NCBI GenBank assembly: GCA_934167445.1
Contig: CAKPKJ010000009.1
Location: 1 to 51,661, forward strand
Reading direction: 5' to 3'
Length of the DNA: 51,661 nucleotides
Source of the DNA: an uncultured Clostridia bacterium
GTDB taxonomy: Bacteria > Bacillota > Clostridia > TANB77 > CAG-508
A program made the position numbers and the translations under genes. Below are positions 32,951-40,030 of the stretch, piece after piece. Positions within the stretch are counted from its first letter, which is position 1, and each line of letters opens with the position of its first letter. The notes beneath the pieces were generated by a model. It was not told where the DNA came from. It did not search any database and saw only the letters and a list, made by a program, of their open reading frames with translations.

Positions 32951-33097
32951 AAAAAATTGTTGCTATATTGTTTTTTATACCTTGTGTGTCGCAACCTACA
33001 TATTTAATATATTTGTATGTCGATTGCTCCAATCGCACTCACGTCGTTCGTTTGGTCGCTTACGCGGTATTTCAAAACAATATAGCAACAATTTTTA
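32951..33097. mobile_element. Possible MITE-like element with 23-bp perfect inverted ends
   Basis: Perfect arms at 32952-32974 and 33074-33096 (AAAAATTGTTGCTATATTGT and complement) enclose about 100 bases that are visibly GC-richer than the flanks, including CGCACTCACGTCG and GGTCGCTTACGCGG. No open frame is present. It lies between rsmG and parA. It could be a miniature transposable element, or a single large hairpin with a regulatory role. No target-site duplication is evident. Confidence 0.45.
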
Positions 33098-33153
33098 AAA
33101 ATAAAAAAAGTATATATTTATCGCAAAAAGTTTAAAAATATATACAAATTTTA

Positions 33154-33182
33154 TTGACTTTTTTTATATATTTTTATATTAT
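33154..33182 (+). promoter_or_regulatory. Probable parA promoter
   Basis: TTGACT (33154-33159), a 17-base spacer and TATTAT (33177-33182) precede parA by about 60 bases. Confidence 0.5.
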
Positions 33183-33243
33183 TATAGTGTTATAAAAATA
33201 AAACTTATTAATAAAATTTAACTTATAAATGGAGGCAATGAAA

Positions 33244-34032
33244 TTGGGGAAAGTAATATCAGTAGCAAATCAAAAAGGTGGAGTAGGAAAGACTACAACC
33301 ACAGTCAATTTAGGAACTATATTAGCAAAAAGAGGTAAAAAAGTGTTGCTAATTGACGCAGACCCGCAAGGTAATGCAACAAGCGGACTTGGAGTAGAAA
33401 AAGAGGTTGAACCTTCAACATATGATATTTTAGTAAATGATGCTGAACTTAAAGATGCAATACAAGATACAATAATAAAAAATCTAAAAGTATGTCCTGC
33501 AAATATGAATTTAGCTGGAGCAGAAGTTGAATTAGTATCAATGATGTCAAGAGAGCAAAGACTTAAAGAAAAATTAGAACCAATAAAAAATATGTTTGAT
33601 TATATTCTTATAGATTGCCCACCATCATTAGGTTTAATTACGTTAAATTCTTTTACAGCGTCTGATAGTGTATTAATACCAGTACAATGCGAATATTTTG
33701 CACTAGAAGGCTTAGGCCAATTGTTAAATACTGTAAATTTAGTAAAGAAACACCTAAACAAAGAGATTAGAATAGAAGGAGCACTTCTTACAATGTATGA
33801 TATGAGAACAAATTTATCTAATCAAGTTGTAAAAGAAGTAAAAAAATACTTTGATGATAAGGTATATAAAACAGTAATTCCTAGAAATGTAAGACTAAGT
33901 GAAGCTCCAAGTTATGGAATGCCAATAACAGAGTATGATCCTAGGTCAAAAGGAGCTAAAAGTTATACTAAATTTGCAAGAGAATTTTTAAAATTAAATG
34001 AAGAAGAGAAAAAAGCCAAACATATGATGTAA
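33244..34032 (+). CDS. parA: Chromosome partitioning ATPase ParA/Soj
   Basis: The protein of about 262 residues has the ParA deviant Walker A NQKGGVGKTTTTVNLG near the N-terminus, the switch DADPQGNATSGLG, YILIDCPPSLGLITLNS and the C-terminal RNVRLSEAPSYGMPI. It drives origin segregation with ParB. GGAGG (33231-33235) is 8 bases before TTG at 33244, giving MGKVISVANQKGG; an ATG at 33238 is only 2 bases from it and less likely. parB follows 106 bases downstream. Confidence 0.95.
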   Translation: MGKVISVANQKGGVGKTTTTVNLGTILAKRGKKVLLIDADPQGNATSGLGVEKEVEPSTYDILVNDAELKDAIQDTIIKNLKVCPANMNLAGAEVELVSMMSREQRLKEKLEPIKNMFDYILIDCPPSLGLITLNSFTASDSVLIPVQCEYFALEGLGQLLNTVNLVKKHLNKEIRIEGALLTMYDMRTNLSNQVVKEVKKYFDDKVYKTVIPRNVRLSEAPSYGMPITEYDPRSKGAKSYTKFAREFLKLNEEEKKAKHMM

Positions 34033-34138
34033 TATGTTGAAAATATAGGTATATAAAGACTTACAAGCAATACAAAAAGATAAAAATAATTAATACAAAA
34101 TAACAAACAGCAGAAAAAATGTGATAGGAGGAATAAAA

Positions 34139-34987
34139 ATGGCAAAAATGACAGGGTTAGGAAAAGGTTTAGATGCTTTATTTGGACCAGCTCCAGAAGA
34201 AGAACAACCACAAGAAAATGATACATTGAAAAATTTAAAAATAACGGAGGTAGAACCTAATAGAGACCAAGCAAGAAAAAGGTTTGATCAAGAAGCGTTA
34301 GAAGAATTGGCACAATCTATACGAGAATATGGTTTAATTCAACCAATAGTTGTAACTAAAAAAGACGGATATTATAGTATTGTAGCAGGAGAAAGAAGAT
34401 GGAGAGCTTCTAAATTAGCAGGGTTAAAAGAAATTCCAGCAATAATTAGAGAAGACGACGAAAAAATAAATTCAGAAATATCTTTAATAGAAAATATGCA
34501 AAGAGAGGACTTAAATCCTGTTGAAAAAGCCTTAGGAATAAAAACATTGATAGATACATATGGAATGACACAAGAAGAAATCTCTAGAAAATTGGGAAAA
34601 GGTAGGAGTACAATAGCGAATTGGATAAGAGTTTTGAACTTAGAACCACGTGTATTAGAAATGGCTAAAGAGGGAAAAATATCAGAAGGACATTGCAAAG
34701 CTTTGTTAATGATTACAGACCCAGAAAAACAATATTTAGCAGCAACGCAGTTATTAGAAAGAGGAATAACTGTAAGACAAATGGAAAAGAAATCACATAT
34801 AAAGCTATCAAAAGAAGAAGCACAAAGAAATCATATATTATATAAGAAAATAGAAGACACTTTCCAAGGATTTTTTGGGTCTAAAGTTAGACTAAATCCA
34901 GGAAAAAAACGTGGAAAAATAGTAATAGAATATACATCTAATGATGATTTAGAAAGAATAATGGGATTATTAAGTAAAGAAGGCTAG
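34139..34987 (+). CDS. parB: Chromosome partitioning protein ParB/Spo0J
   Basis: The 282-residue protein starts MAKMTGLGKGLDALF, the Spo0J-type N-terminus that stimulates ParA. The CTPase/ParB domain has ITEVEPNRDQARKRFD, SIREYGLIQPI and the GERRWRA motif (AGERRWRASKLAGL), then the HTH MTQEEISRKLGKGRSTIANW that binds parS. The C-terminus (KVRLNPGKKRGKIVIEY) is the usual dimerisation domain. ATAGGAGG precedes the ATG. Confidence 0.96.
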   Translation: MAKMTGLGKGLDALFGPAPEEEQPQENDTLKNLKITEVEPNRDQARKRFDQEALEELAQSIREYGLIQPIVVTKKDGYYSIVAGERRWRASKLAGLKEIPAIIREDDEKINSEISLIENMQREDLNPVEKALGIKTLIDTYGMTQEEISRKLGKGRSTIANWIRVLNLEPRVLEMAKEGKISEGHCKALLMITDPEKQYLAATQLLERGITVRQMEKKSHIKLSKEEAQRNHILYKKIEDTFQGFFGSKVRLNPGKKRGKIVIEYTSNDDLERIMGLLSKEG

Positions 34988-35101
34988 TAAAGTGAAAAAT
35001 TACAATTATTTTCAAACTAAAAAAGCCTAAAAGAGTGAGATTAGTTATAACTTATATGTAAACAACAAATTAGATATCTAATCAAAGGAGGAATATATGC
35101 A

Positions 35102-35605
35102 ATGGAAAGCATGATTAATCAAATAGGAATAAACAATATGTGTGCTATATTATTAATTTTAATGGTCGTTTTAGTGATATTAGTAATAGTACTGTTATGC
35201 AAAACGATATACTTAGATAAGAAATATAAAAAATTTATGAAAAAACTAGGTCAAAGTGAAAATTTAGAAGAAGACTTAGAAAATTATATATACAAAGTTG
35301 AAAGAGTTGAGAAACAAAATGCAGAAATACTAGGACAAATAAATGGCTTAGATAAAGACTTAGAAGGCTGCATACAAAAAGTGGGAATAGTAAGATATAG
35401 TGCATTCCAAGACACTGGAAGTGATTTAAGCTTTTCTTTAGCATTGTTAGATGAAAAAAACAATGGAATTGTAATGAATGGTATATATTCTAGGGAAATG
35501 TCAAATATTTACGCTAAACCAGTGGAAGCAGGAAAATCTTCATATACACTTTCAGAAGAAGAACAACAAGCAATTGAAAAAGCAATGAAAGTTGGGAAAA
35601 AATAA
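35102..35605 (+). CDS. DUF4446 family membrane-anchored protein
   Basis: The 167-residue protein has one N-terminal membrane segment (about residues 14-36), a coiled-coil-like region (LEEDLENYIYKVERVEKQN), and the DUF4446 core VGIVRYSAFQDTGSDLSFSLALLDEKNNGIVMNGIYSRE. DUF4446 genes regularly follow parA-parB in Clostridia; the function is unknown. AAAGGAGG precedes the start at 35102. A closer ATG at 35097 gives a six-codon frame only. Confidence 0.9.
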   Translation: MESMINQIGINNMCAILLILMVVLVILVIVLLCKTIYLDKKYKKFMKKLGQSENLEEDLENYIYKVERVEKQNAEILGQINGLDKDLEGCIQKVGIVRYSAFQDTGSDLSFSLALLDEKNNGIVMNGIYSREMSNIYAKPVEAGKSSYTLSEEEQQAIEKAMKVGKK

Positions 35606-35688
35606 CTAAAATAGCTAGAATTTTGTAAGAATATCATAAAAATACAATATTTTCCAGTTAGAACACAAAATTAATTAAGAAAAAAGCT

Positions 35689-35717
35689 TGACAATTAATA
35701 TTAACATGTGCTAATAT
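35689..35717 (+). promoter_or_regulatory. Promoter of the tRNA-Ser pair
   Basis: TTGACA (35689-35694), a 17-base spacer and TAATAT (35712-35717) lie 22 bases upstream of the first tRNA-Ser. Confidence 0.75.
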
Positions 35718-35738
35718 ATTAATTGTTCCAAGCGATAC

Positions 35739-35830
<92 letters not shown>

Positions 35831-35882
35831 AACAAAAAAGTCCTAAAGCAAACATATATAACTTTGGGACTTTAAATTTAAT

Positions 35883-35972
35883 GTAGGTGTACCCAAGTGG
35901 TGAAGGGGGCAGTTTGCTAAACTGCTAGGTCGAGCAATCGGCGCGGAGGTTCGAACCCTCTCACCTACGCCA
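35883..35972 (+). tRNA. tRNA-Ser (anticodon GCT)
   Basis: GTAGGTG pairs with CACCTAC, the anticodon loop TTGCTAA gives GCT, a long variable arm is present, and CCA is encoded. It follows tRNA-Ser(TGA) by 52 bases. Confidence 0.96.
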
Positions 35973-35976
35973 GAGT

Positions 35977-36012
35977 AAGAATACAAGGATTTTAACTTTG
36001 TATTCTTTTTTT
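35977..36012 (+). terminator. Terminator after the tRNA-Ser pair
   Basis: AAGAATACA pairs with TGTATTCTT around a 13-base loop, followed by TTTTTT. Confidence 0.8.
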
Positions 36013-36075
36013 ACGTATTTGTAAAAAATAGGCTAATTATGGAACGATAACTGGATTTAAACTGGATTTTCTTTC

Positions 36076-36104
36076 TTGAAATTTTATGTAAATTGTGATA
36101 TAAT
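36076..36104 (+). promoter_or_regulatory. Promoter upstream of the first module 2 gene
   Basis: TTGAAA (36076-36081), a 17-base spacer and TATAAT (36099-36104) precede the 36151 gene. The same TTGAAA/TATAAT pair recurs before the 36501 gene. Confidence 0.75.
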
Positions 36105-36150
36105 AAAGGTGTTAATGGTAAATCCGTTTTGTATAAAAGGAGAAGCAGCT

Positions 36151-36348
36151 ATGGCGTACTACATTGTCCAATTAATATTGGGTCTCATCAATTTTTTGTT
36201 TTCTAATTGGCTTGCTCTAGTTATCGTTGTTGTAGCAATAGGTGTTTGCACAATTATGTCTGCCGGAGCTAATGATTGGAAACAAAGAATGGCTGGAATA
36301 GTAATATTGCTTTTTATTGCAGTTGTTGCAATATCAATAATATTATGA
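36151..36348 (+). CDS. Small two-helix membrane protein, VirB2/TrbC-like
   Basis: The 65-residue product (MAYYIVQLILGLINFLF...) has hydrophobic segments at about residues 3-33 and 46-65 separated by a short charged turn, SAGANDWKQR. This matches the second half of a VirB2/TrbC-type pilin without a cleaved signal. AAAGGAG precedes the ATG. It has its own promoter and a following terminator, so it is a separate small transcript at the head of module 2. The pilin assignment is inferred from size, topology and neighbours. Confidence 0.55.
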   Translation: MAYYIVQLILGLINFLFSNWLALVIVVVAIGVCTIMSAGANDWKQRMAGIVILLFIAVVAISIIL

Positions 36349-36353
36349 TAGCT

Positions 36354-36388
36354 TAGAAGAGGGAAGAAAATATCTTCTCTCTTTTTTA
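36354..36388 (+). terminator. Terminator between the 36151 and 36501 genes
   Basis: AGAGGGAAGA pairs with TCTTCTCTCT with one G-T pair, followed by a T-run. Confidence 0.7.
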
Positions 36389-36436
36389 ACCAAATGTTAC
36401 AGCAACTTTACATTTATATTAAAAAATAGTAACAAT

Positions 36437-36465
36437 TTGAAATTTTGAATAAAATATTGTATAAT
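36437..36465 (+). promoter_or_regulatory. Promoter of the pilin-like gene array
   Basis: TTGAAA (36437-36442), a 17-base spacer and TATAAT (36460-36465) lie 36 bases before the first gene of the array. Confidence 0.75.
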
Positions 36466-36500
36466 AAAATAGTAAAACTCTTTTTAGAGAGGAGATAAAA

Positions 36501-36911
36501 ATGAAAAAATGTATAGCAAATTTAATTGTTGCTTTAATAATAGCACTAATAACAATATTTAGCTTAACAAATTTTTCTTATGCGGCAAAGGACACTGAAG
36601 ACAGAAAGCAAACTATTGATGGTGTTATTTCTGGAGCTGATAAGTTTATAAATAGTGCGGATACCAATAATACAATAGACCAAGGAAGCTTAAAGTCAAC
36701 TATTGATTTAATTTATAACATATTATTGGCAATTGGTTTAATTGTTGCAGTTACTGCTGGAGCAGTATTAGGTGTGCAATTTATGATGGCATCTGCAGAT
36801 GGAAAAGCAGAAGTTAAAGAAAAACTTATTCCATATACAGTTGGATGTACAGTTATATTTGGAGCTTTTGGAATATGGAAATTAGTAATGTTATTTATTG
36901 GAACAATGTAA
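36501..36911 (+). CDS. VirB2/TrbC-like pilin paralog 1
   Basis: The 136-residue protein has a signal peptide (MKKCIANLIVALIIALITIF ... FSYA, cleavage likely after SYA), a polar N-terminal region and two membrane helices separated by the turn MMASADGKAEVKEK, after which PYTVGCTVIFGAFGI follows. Compared with the three genes downstream, the GKAEVKEK turn replaces EEKAEYKK, so it is the most divergent member. VirB2/TrbC proteins are exported, processed and polymerised into the pilus or channel. AGAGAGGAG precedes the ATG. Confidence 0.75.
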   Translation: MKKCIANLIVALIIALITIFSLTNFSYAAKDTEDRKQTIDGVISGADKFINSADTNNTIDQGSLKSTIDLIYNILLAIGLIVAVTAGAVLGVQFMMASADGKAEVKEKLIPYTVGCTVIFGAFGIWKLVMLFIGTM

Positions 36912-36927
36912 AAGAAAAGGTGAAAAG

Positions 36928-37338
36928 ATGAAAAATAAAATTTTTATGATAATGCTATTACAAATATTAATCTTAGGATTAATGGCATTAAATACAGATG
37001 TAAGGGCTTATAGCACAGAAAGTATATCAAATATGGCTGTAGCTAGTGCAGTAACAAATCCTGCAGATAATCCAGATTCATACAAACCTAGTGATATGAA
37101 AAATGCAGACAAAGTAAAAGACAAAGGAAACAAAATAATTGGAGTTGTACAATTTATGGGAACATTTGTATCAATATTTAGTCTTATCGTTATTGGTATA
37201 AAATATATGATGGGTAGTGTTGAAGAAAAAGCTGAATACAAAAAGACAATGATGCCATATATAATCGGAGCATTTATGTTATTTGGAATTACAAACTTAT
37301 TAGGAATTCTTAACAGTATAACTGATGGATTATTCTAG
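36928..37338 (+). CDS. VirB2/TrbC-like pilin paralog 2
   Basis: The 136-residue protein has a signal peptide ending near DVRA, a polar stretch, then helix 1 (VVQFMGTFVSIFSLIVIG), the turn KYMMGSVEEKAEYKK and helix 2 (MMPYIIGAFMLFGI). The turn is the hallmark of this paralog set. AAAAGGTG precedes the ATG, 17 bases after the previous stop. Its longer polar N-terminus (NPADNPDSYKPSDMKNAD) distinguishes it from the others. Confidence 0.75.
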   Translation: MKNKIFMIMLLQILILGLMALNTDVRAYSTESISNMAVASAVTNPADNPDSYKPSDMKNADKVKDKGNKIIGVVQFMGTFVSIFSLIVIGIKYMMGSVEEKAEYKKTMMPYIIGAFMLFGITNLLGILNSITDGLF

Positions 37339-37351
37339 AAGAGGTGAAACA

Positions 37352-37690
37352 ATGGAAAAGATAAAGAAAATAGGAATTACGGTAATGACATCTTTAATGA
37401 TGTTAAAGAGTAGTGTTTTTGCATTTGGAGTAAATGACCTTAAAGGAACAGAAGTGAATAATAGTAATTTAACAACAGTGGGGGAGAAAATACTTGGAAT
37501 TGGAACAACAATAGGTTCAGTTGTGTCTGTTTTAGTATTAGTTATACTAGGAATAAAATATATGATGGGCAGTACTGATGAAAAAGCTGAATACAAGAAA
37601 AGTATGTTGCCATATGTTATAGGGGCTGTATTGGTATTTGCTGCATCATCTATAGCAAGTGTTATATATAATCTTGCAATTAAATTATAA
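37352..37690 (+). CDS. VirB2/TrbC-like pilin paralog 3
   Basis: The 112-residue protein has a signal peptide ending SVFA, then helix 1 (IGTTIGSVVSVLVLVILG), the turn KYMMGSTDEKAEYKK and helix 2 (MLPYVIGAVLVFAASSI). It closely resembles paralog 4 in both helices. GAAGAGGTG precedes the ATG. It lies 14 bases after paralog 2. Confidence 0.78.
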   Translation: MEKIKKIGITVMTSLMMLKSSVFAFGVNDLKGTEVNNSNLTTVGEKILGIGTTIGSVVSVLVLVILGIKYMMGSTDEKAEYKKSMLPYVIGAVLVFAASSIASVIYNLAIKL

Positions 37691-37702
37691 ATATAGTATA
37701 AT
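37674..37702 (+). promoter_or_regulatory. Promoter of pilin paralog 4
   Basis: TTGCAA (37674-37679), a 17-base spacer and TATAAT (37697-37702) overlap the end of paralog 3. This gives paralog 4 its own transcript, as would suit the major subunit. Confidence 0.6.
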
Positions 37703-37792
37703 AAAAATTGATATGTATAAATATGTTATTACAATTCTTTGTATAAGCAAAGAGATTTTAATATAAAAAATAAAAAGAAAGGATGAAGTACT

Positions 37793-38158
37793 ATGAAAAT
37801 TAATGTAAACAAAGTAACAAAAATTATTTCAATAGTTATGATAGTAGCTATGCTAATTACAATGGTAACTCCAGTATTCGCTGCAAAAGATCCAGGAACT
37901 ATTACAATAAACGATAATCATACAGACAGCATATCAAACTTAGGTGGACAAATAATTGGTATAGTAACAACTATAGGTTCAGTTGTAGCTGTTTTAGTAT
38001 TAGTTGTACTAGGTGTAAAATATATGATGGGTAGTGCAGAAGAAAAAGCAGAATACAAAAAAACATTAATGCCATATGTAATTGGTGCAGTATTAGTATT
38101 TGCCGCATCAACAATAGCACATGTTATATTTAGTTTCTCACAAAATATTCAAGCATAA
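37793..38158 (+). CDS. VirB2/TrbC-like pilin paralog 4
   Basis: The 121-residue protein has a signal peptide ending PVFA-A, a short polar region, helix 1 (VTTIGSVVAVLVLVVLG), the turn KYMMGSAEEKAEYKK and helix 2 (LMPYVIGAVLVFAASTI). With its own promoter, a GAAAGGATG ribosome site and a terminator after it, it is the best candidate for the major pilin. Paralogs 2 to 4 share the turn almost unchanged but differ in the exposed N-terminal region. Confidence 0.8.
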   Translation: MKINVNKVTKIISIVMIVAMLITMVTPVFAAKDPGTITINDNHTDSISNLGGQIIGIVTTIGSVVAVLVLVVLGVKYMMGSAEEKAEYKKTLMPYVIGAVLVFAASTIAHVIFSFSQNIQA

Positions 38159-38190
38159 TAAATTATTTAGAAATATTAGAGAAAAATATC

Positions 38191-38222
38191 AAAGGAAGGA
38201 ACAAAATTCCTTCTTTTTTTGT
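38191..38222 (+). terminator. Terminator after the pilin array
   Basis: AAGGAAGGAA pairs with TTCCTTCTT around a short loop, followed by TTTTTTT. The remaining 38223-38457 holds no gene; a TATAAT at 38415-38420 may be the -10 of the PrgI operon. Confidence 0.8.
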
Positions 38223-38457
38223 GCAATAAAAAGTGTAAGTTAATCAAAAGTTAATGGTTATTAATTCCTATTTTAAAATTTTAATTTTCCTCAATTTGTC
38301 GTTCCGTAAAGCTTTAGATAAATATTCCAATATTACAATTGTTACACTAGTATTACATTTTAAAAAAATATAAAAAAAATGCCGAAAAACATATGAAAAT
38401 CGGTTTTTTTTTGTTATAATTATAAACAAGGATTACTTTGAATAAGGAGAGAAAAAT

Positions 38458-38811
38458 ATGGGAACTTATAATGTGCCAAGAAATGTAAAAGGGGAAGGTA
38501 GAATATTATTTATATTCTCAACAAAAGCATTAATATATTCAGGGATAGGAGCACTCGCTGGAGGAATTTTTTATATAATATTTAGCATATTAAATTTAAC
38601 AATAGTAGGAATAGCATTTGTAGCCTTTTTGGCATTAGTAGGATTTATTATAGGAACATTTAAAGTGCCTAATATAGAAAGATTTGAATTTGCAAGGAAA
38701 ACAGGTGGGGAAAATATAGATGACGTTATAAAAAGAGCTATAAAATTTAAAATGAAAAAAGATAAATTATATGTTTATCAAGATACAAAGGAGGAAAAGA
38801 GAGATGAGTAA
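38458..38811 (+). CDS. PrgI family protein (module 2)
   Basis: The 117-residue protein begins with the PrgI hallmark YNVPRNVKGEGRILFIFS, has two adjacent membrane helices (about 22-44 and 46-66), then the cytoplasmic motif FKVPNIERFEFARKTGGENIDDVIKRAI. PrgI is the Gram-positive counterpart of VirB3 and partners with VirB4. AAGGAGAG precedes the ATG, and its stop overlaps the next gene by 8 bases. Confidence 0.88.
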   Translation: MGTYNVPRNVKGEGRILFIFSTKALIYSGIGALAGGIFYIIFSILNLTIVGIAFVAFLALVGFIIGTFKVPNIERFEFARKTGGENIDDVIKRAIKFKMKKDKLYVYQDTKEEKRDE

Positions 38812-40030
38812 TATGGATCCAACAACACAAATGTTAATTTTAGTTTTAGCTTGTGCAGTAGTTGTTTTATTTGTATTATCAATTGTGTATATAATATTAA
38901 AAGCTAAAGAAAGAAAGCTTTATGATAATAAAGAAGAGGAAATTGAATCAAGTAAAAAAACAACAGGAAATACTAAAACAGTAAATGGACAAGTTTTAGG
39001 TAAAAAATCAATATTTGATTTTATGGAATTTGATAAAATTGAAGATAATATGATTGTTCAAAAAAATGGAAGAAAGTATATAATGGTAATTCAATGCCAA
39101 GGTGTAAATTATGATTTAATGTCAGGAATAGAAAAAACTGGAGTTGAAGAAGGCTTTGTCCAATTTTTAAATACTTTAAGATTTCCAATACAATTATATA
39201 TTCAAACAAGAACTGTTAACCTAGAAAATAGTATAGATGGATATAAAAAGAGAGTATCACAAGTAGAAGCAAATTTATACAGAATGAGTCAACAATATGA
39301 GGAAATGAGAGAAACAGGAACATACACTACAGAACAAATGAATAAAGCTTTTTACGAAATAACAAAACAACGTAACTTGTATGAATACGGAAAAGACATA
39401 ATAGTAGACACTGAAAAAATGAGTAAAAATAAGGGAATATTAAATAAAAAATATTATATAATAATTTCTTATTTACCAACAGAGGCAGGAGCTTCTGAGG
39501 AATATGATAAATCTGAAATGCAATCAATGGCTTTTTCAGAATTATATACAAGAGCACAATCTTTAATAAGAGCAATATCATCTTGCAGTGTTAATGGAAA
39601 AATATTGAACTCAACAGAATTAGCTGAATTATTATATGTAGCATATAACAGAGATGAATCTGAAACATTTGAATTGAAAAAAGCAGCATTAGCAAATTTT
39701 GATGCACTATATAGTACAGCACCTGATGTTCTTCAAAAGAAAATTAAAGAATTAGACAAAGAAGTAGAAAGAAGAGCGATGAACCAAGTTGAAGGACAAG
39801 TTGAAAAATATAGAAGTCAATATAGAGAACAAGTAGAAGAAAAAGAAAATTCAATAGATGAACTTGCAAACGAAATGGCTAAATTAATTTTAGATGAAAA
39901 CAGAGAATACTTAGGAAATGACGTTGTTGATGGAATTTTAGAAGAAAATTATTCAGAAAAAGGAGGTAAAGAAGGAAATGTGGAAGAACAAAAAAAGACA
40001 AGAACAAGAAGAACAAAACAAGCAAAATGA
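38804..40030 (+). CDS. TraC/VirB4-N-terminal-like T4SS protein with membrane anchor (module 2)
   Basis: The 408-residue protein has one N-terminal membrane helix (about residues 8-31), then IFDFMEFDKIEDNMIVQKNGRKYIMVIQC, the entry pattern of VirB4-type N-terminal domains, and a long helical, coiled-coil-rich region (ERRAMNQVEGQVEKYRSQYREQVEEKE). It has no P-loop. It overlaps PrgI by 8 bases and VirB4 by 53 bases, so the three are translationally coupled. It probably supplies VirB4's N-domain as a separate subunit. The shorter module 1 counterpart lacks the anchor. Confidence 0.75.
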   Translation: MSNMDPTTQMLILVLACAVVVLFVLSIVYIILKAKERKLYDNKEEEIESSKKTTGNTKTVNGQVLGKKSIFDFMEFDKIEDNMIVQKNGRKYIMVIQCQGVNYDLMSGIEKTGVEEGFVQFLNTLRFPIQLYIQTRTVNLENSIDGYKKRVSQVEANLYRMSQQYEEMRETGTYTTEQMNKAFYEITKQRNLYEYGKDIIVDTEKMSKNKGILNKKYYIIISYLPTEAGASEEYDKSEMQSMAFSELYTRAQSLIRAISSCSVNGKILNSTELAELLYVAYNRDESETFELKKAALANFDALYSTAPDVLQKKIKELDKEVERRAMNQVEGQVEKYRSQYREQVEEKENSIDELANEMAKLILDENREYLGNDVVDGILEENYSEKGGKEGNVEEQKKTRTRRTKQAK

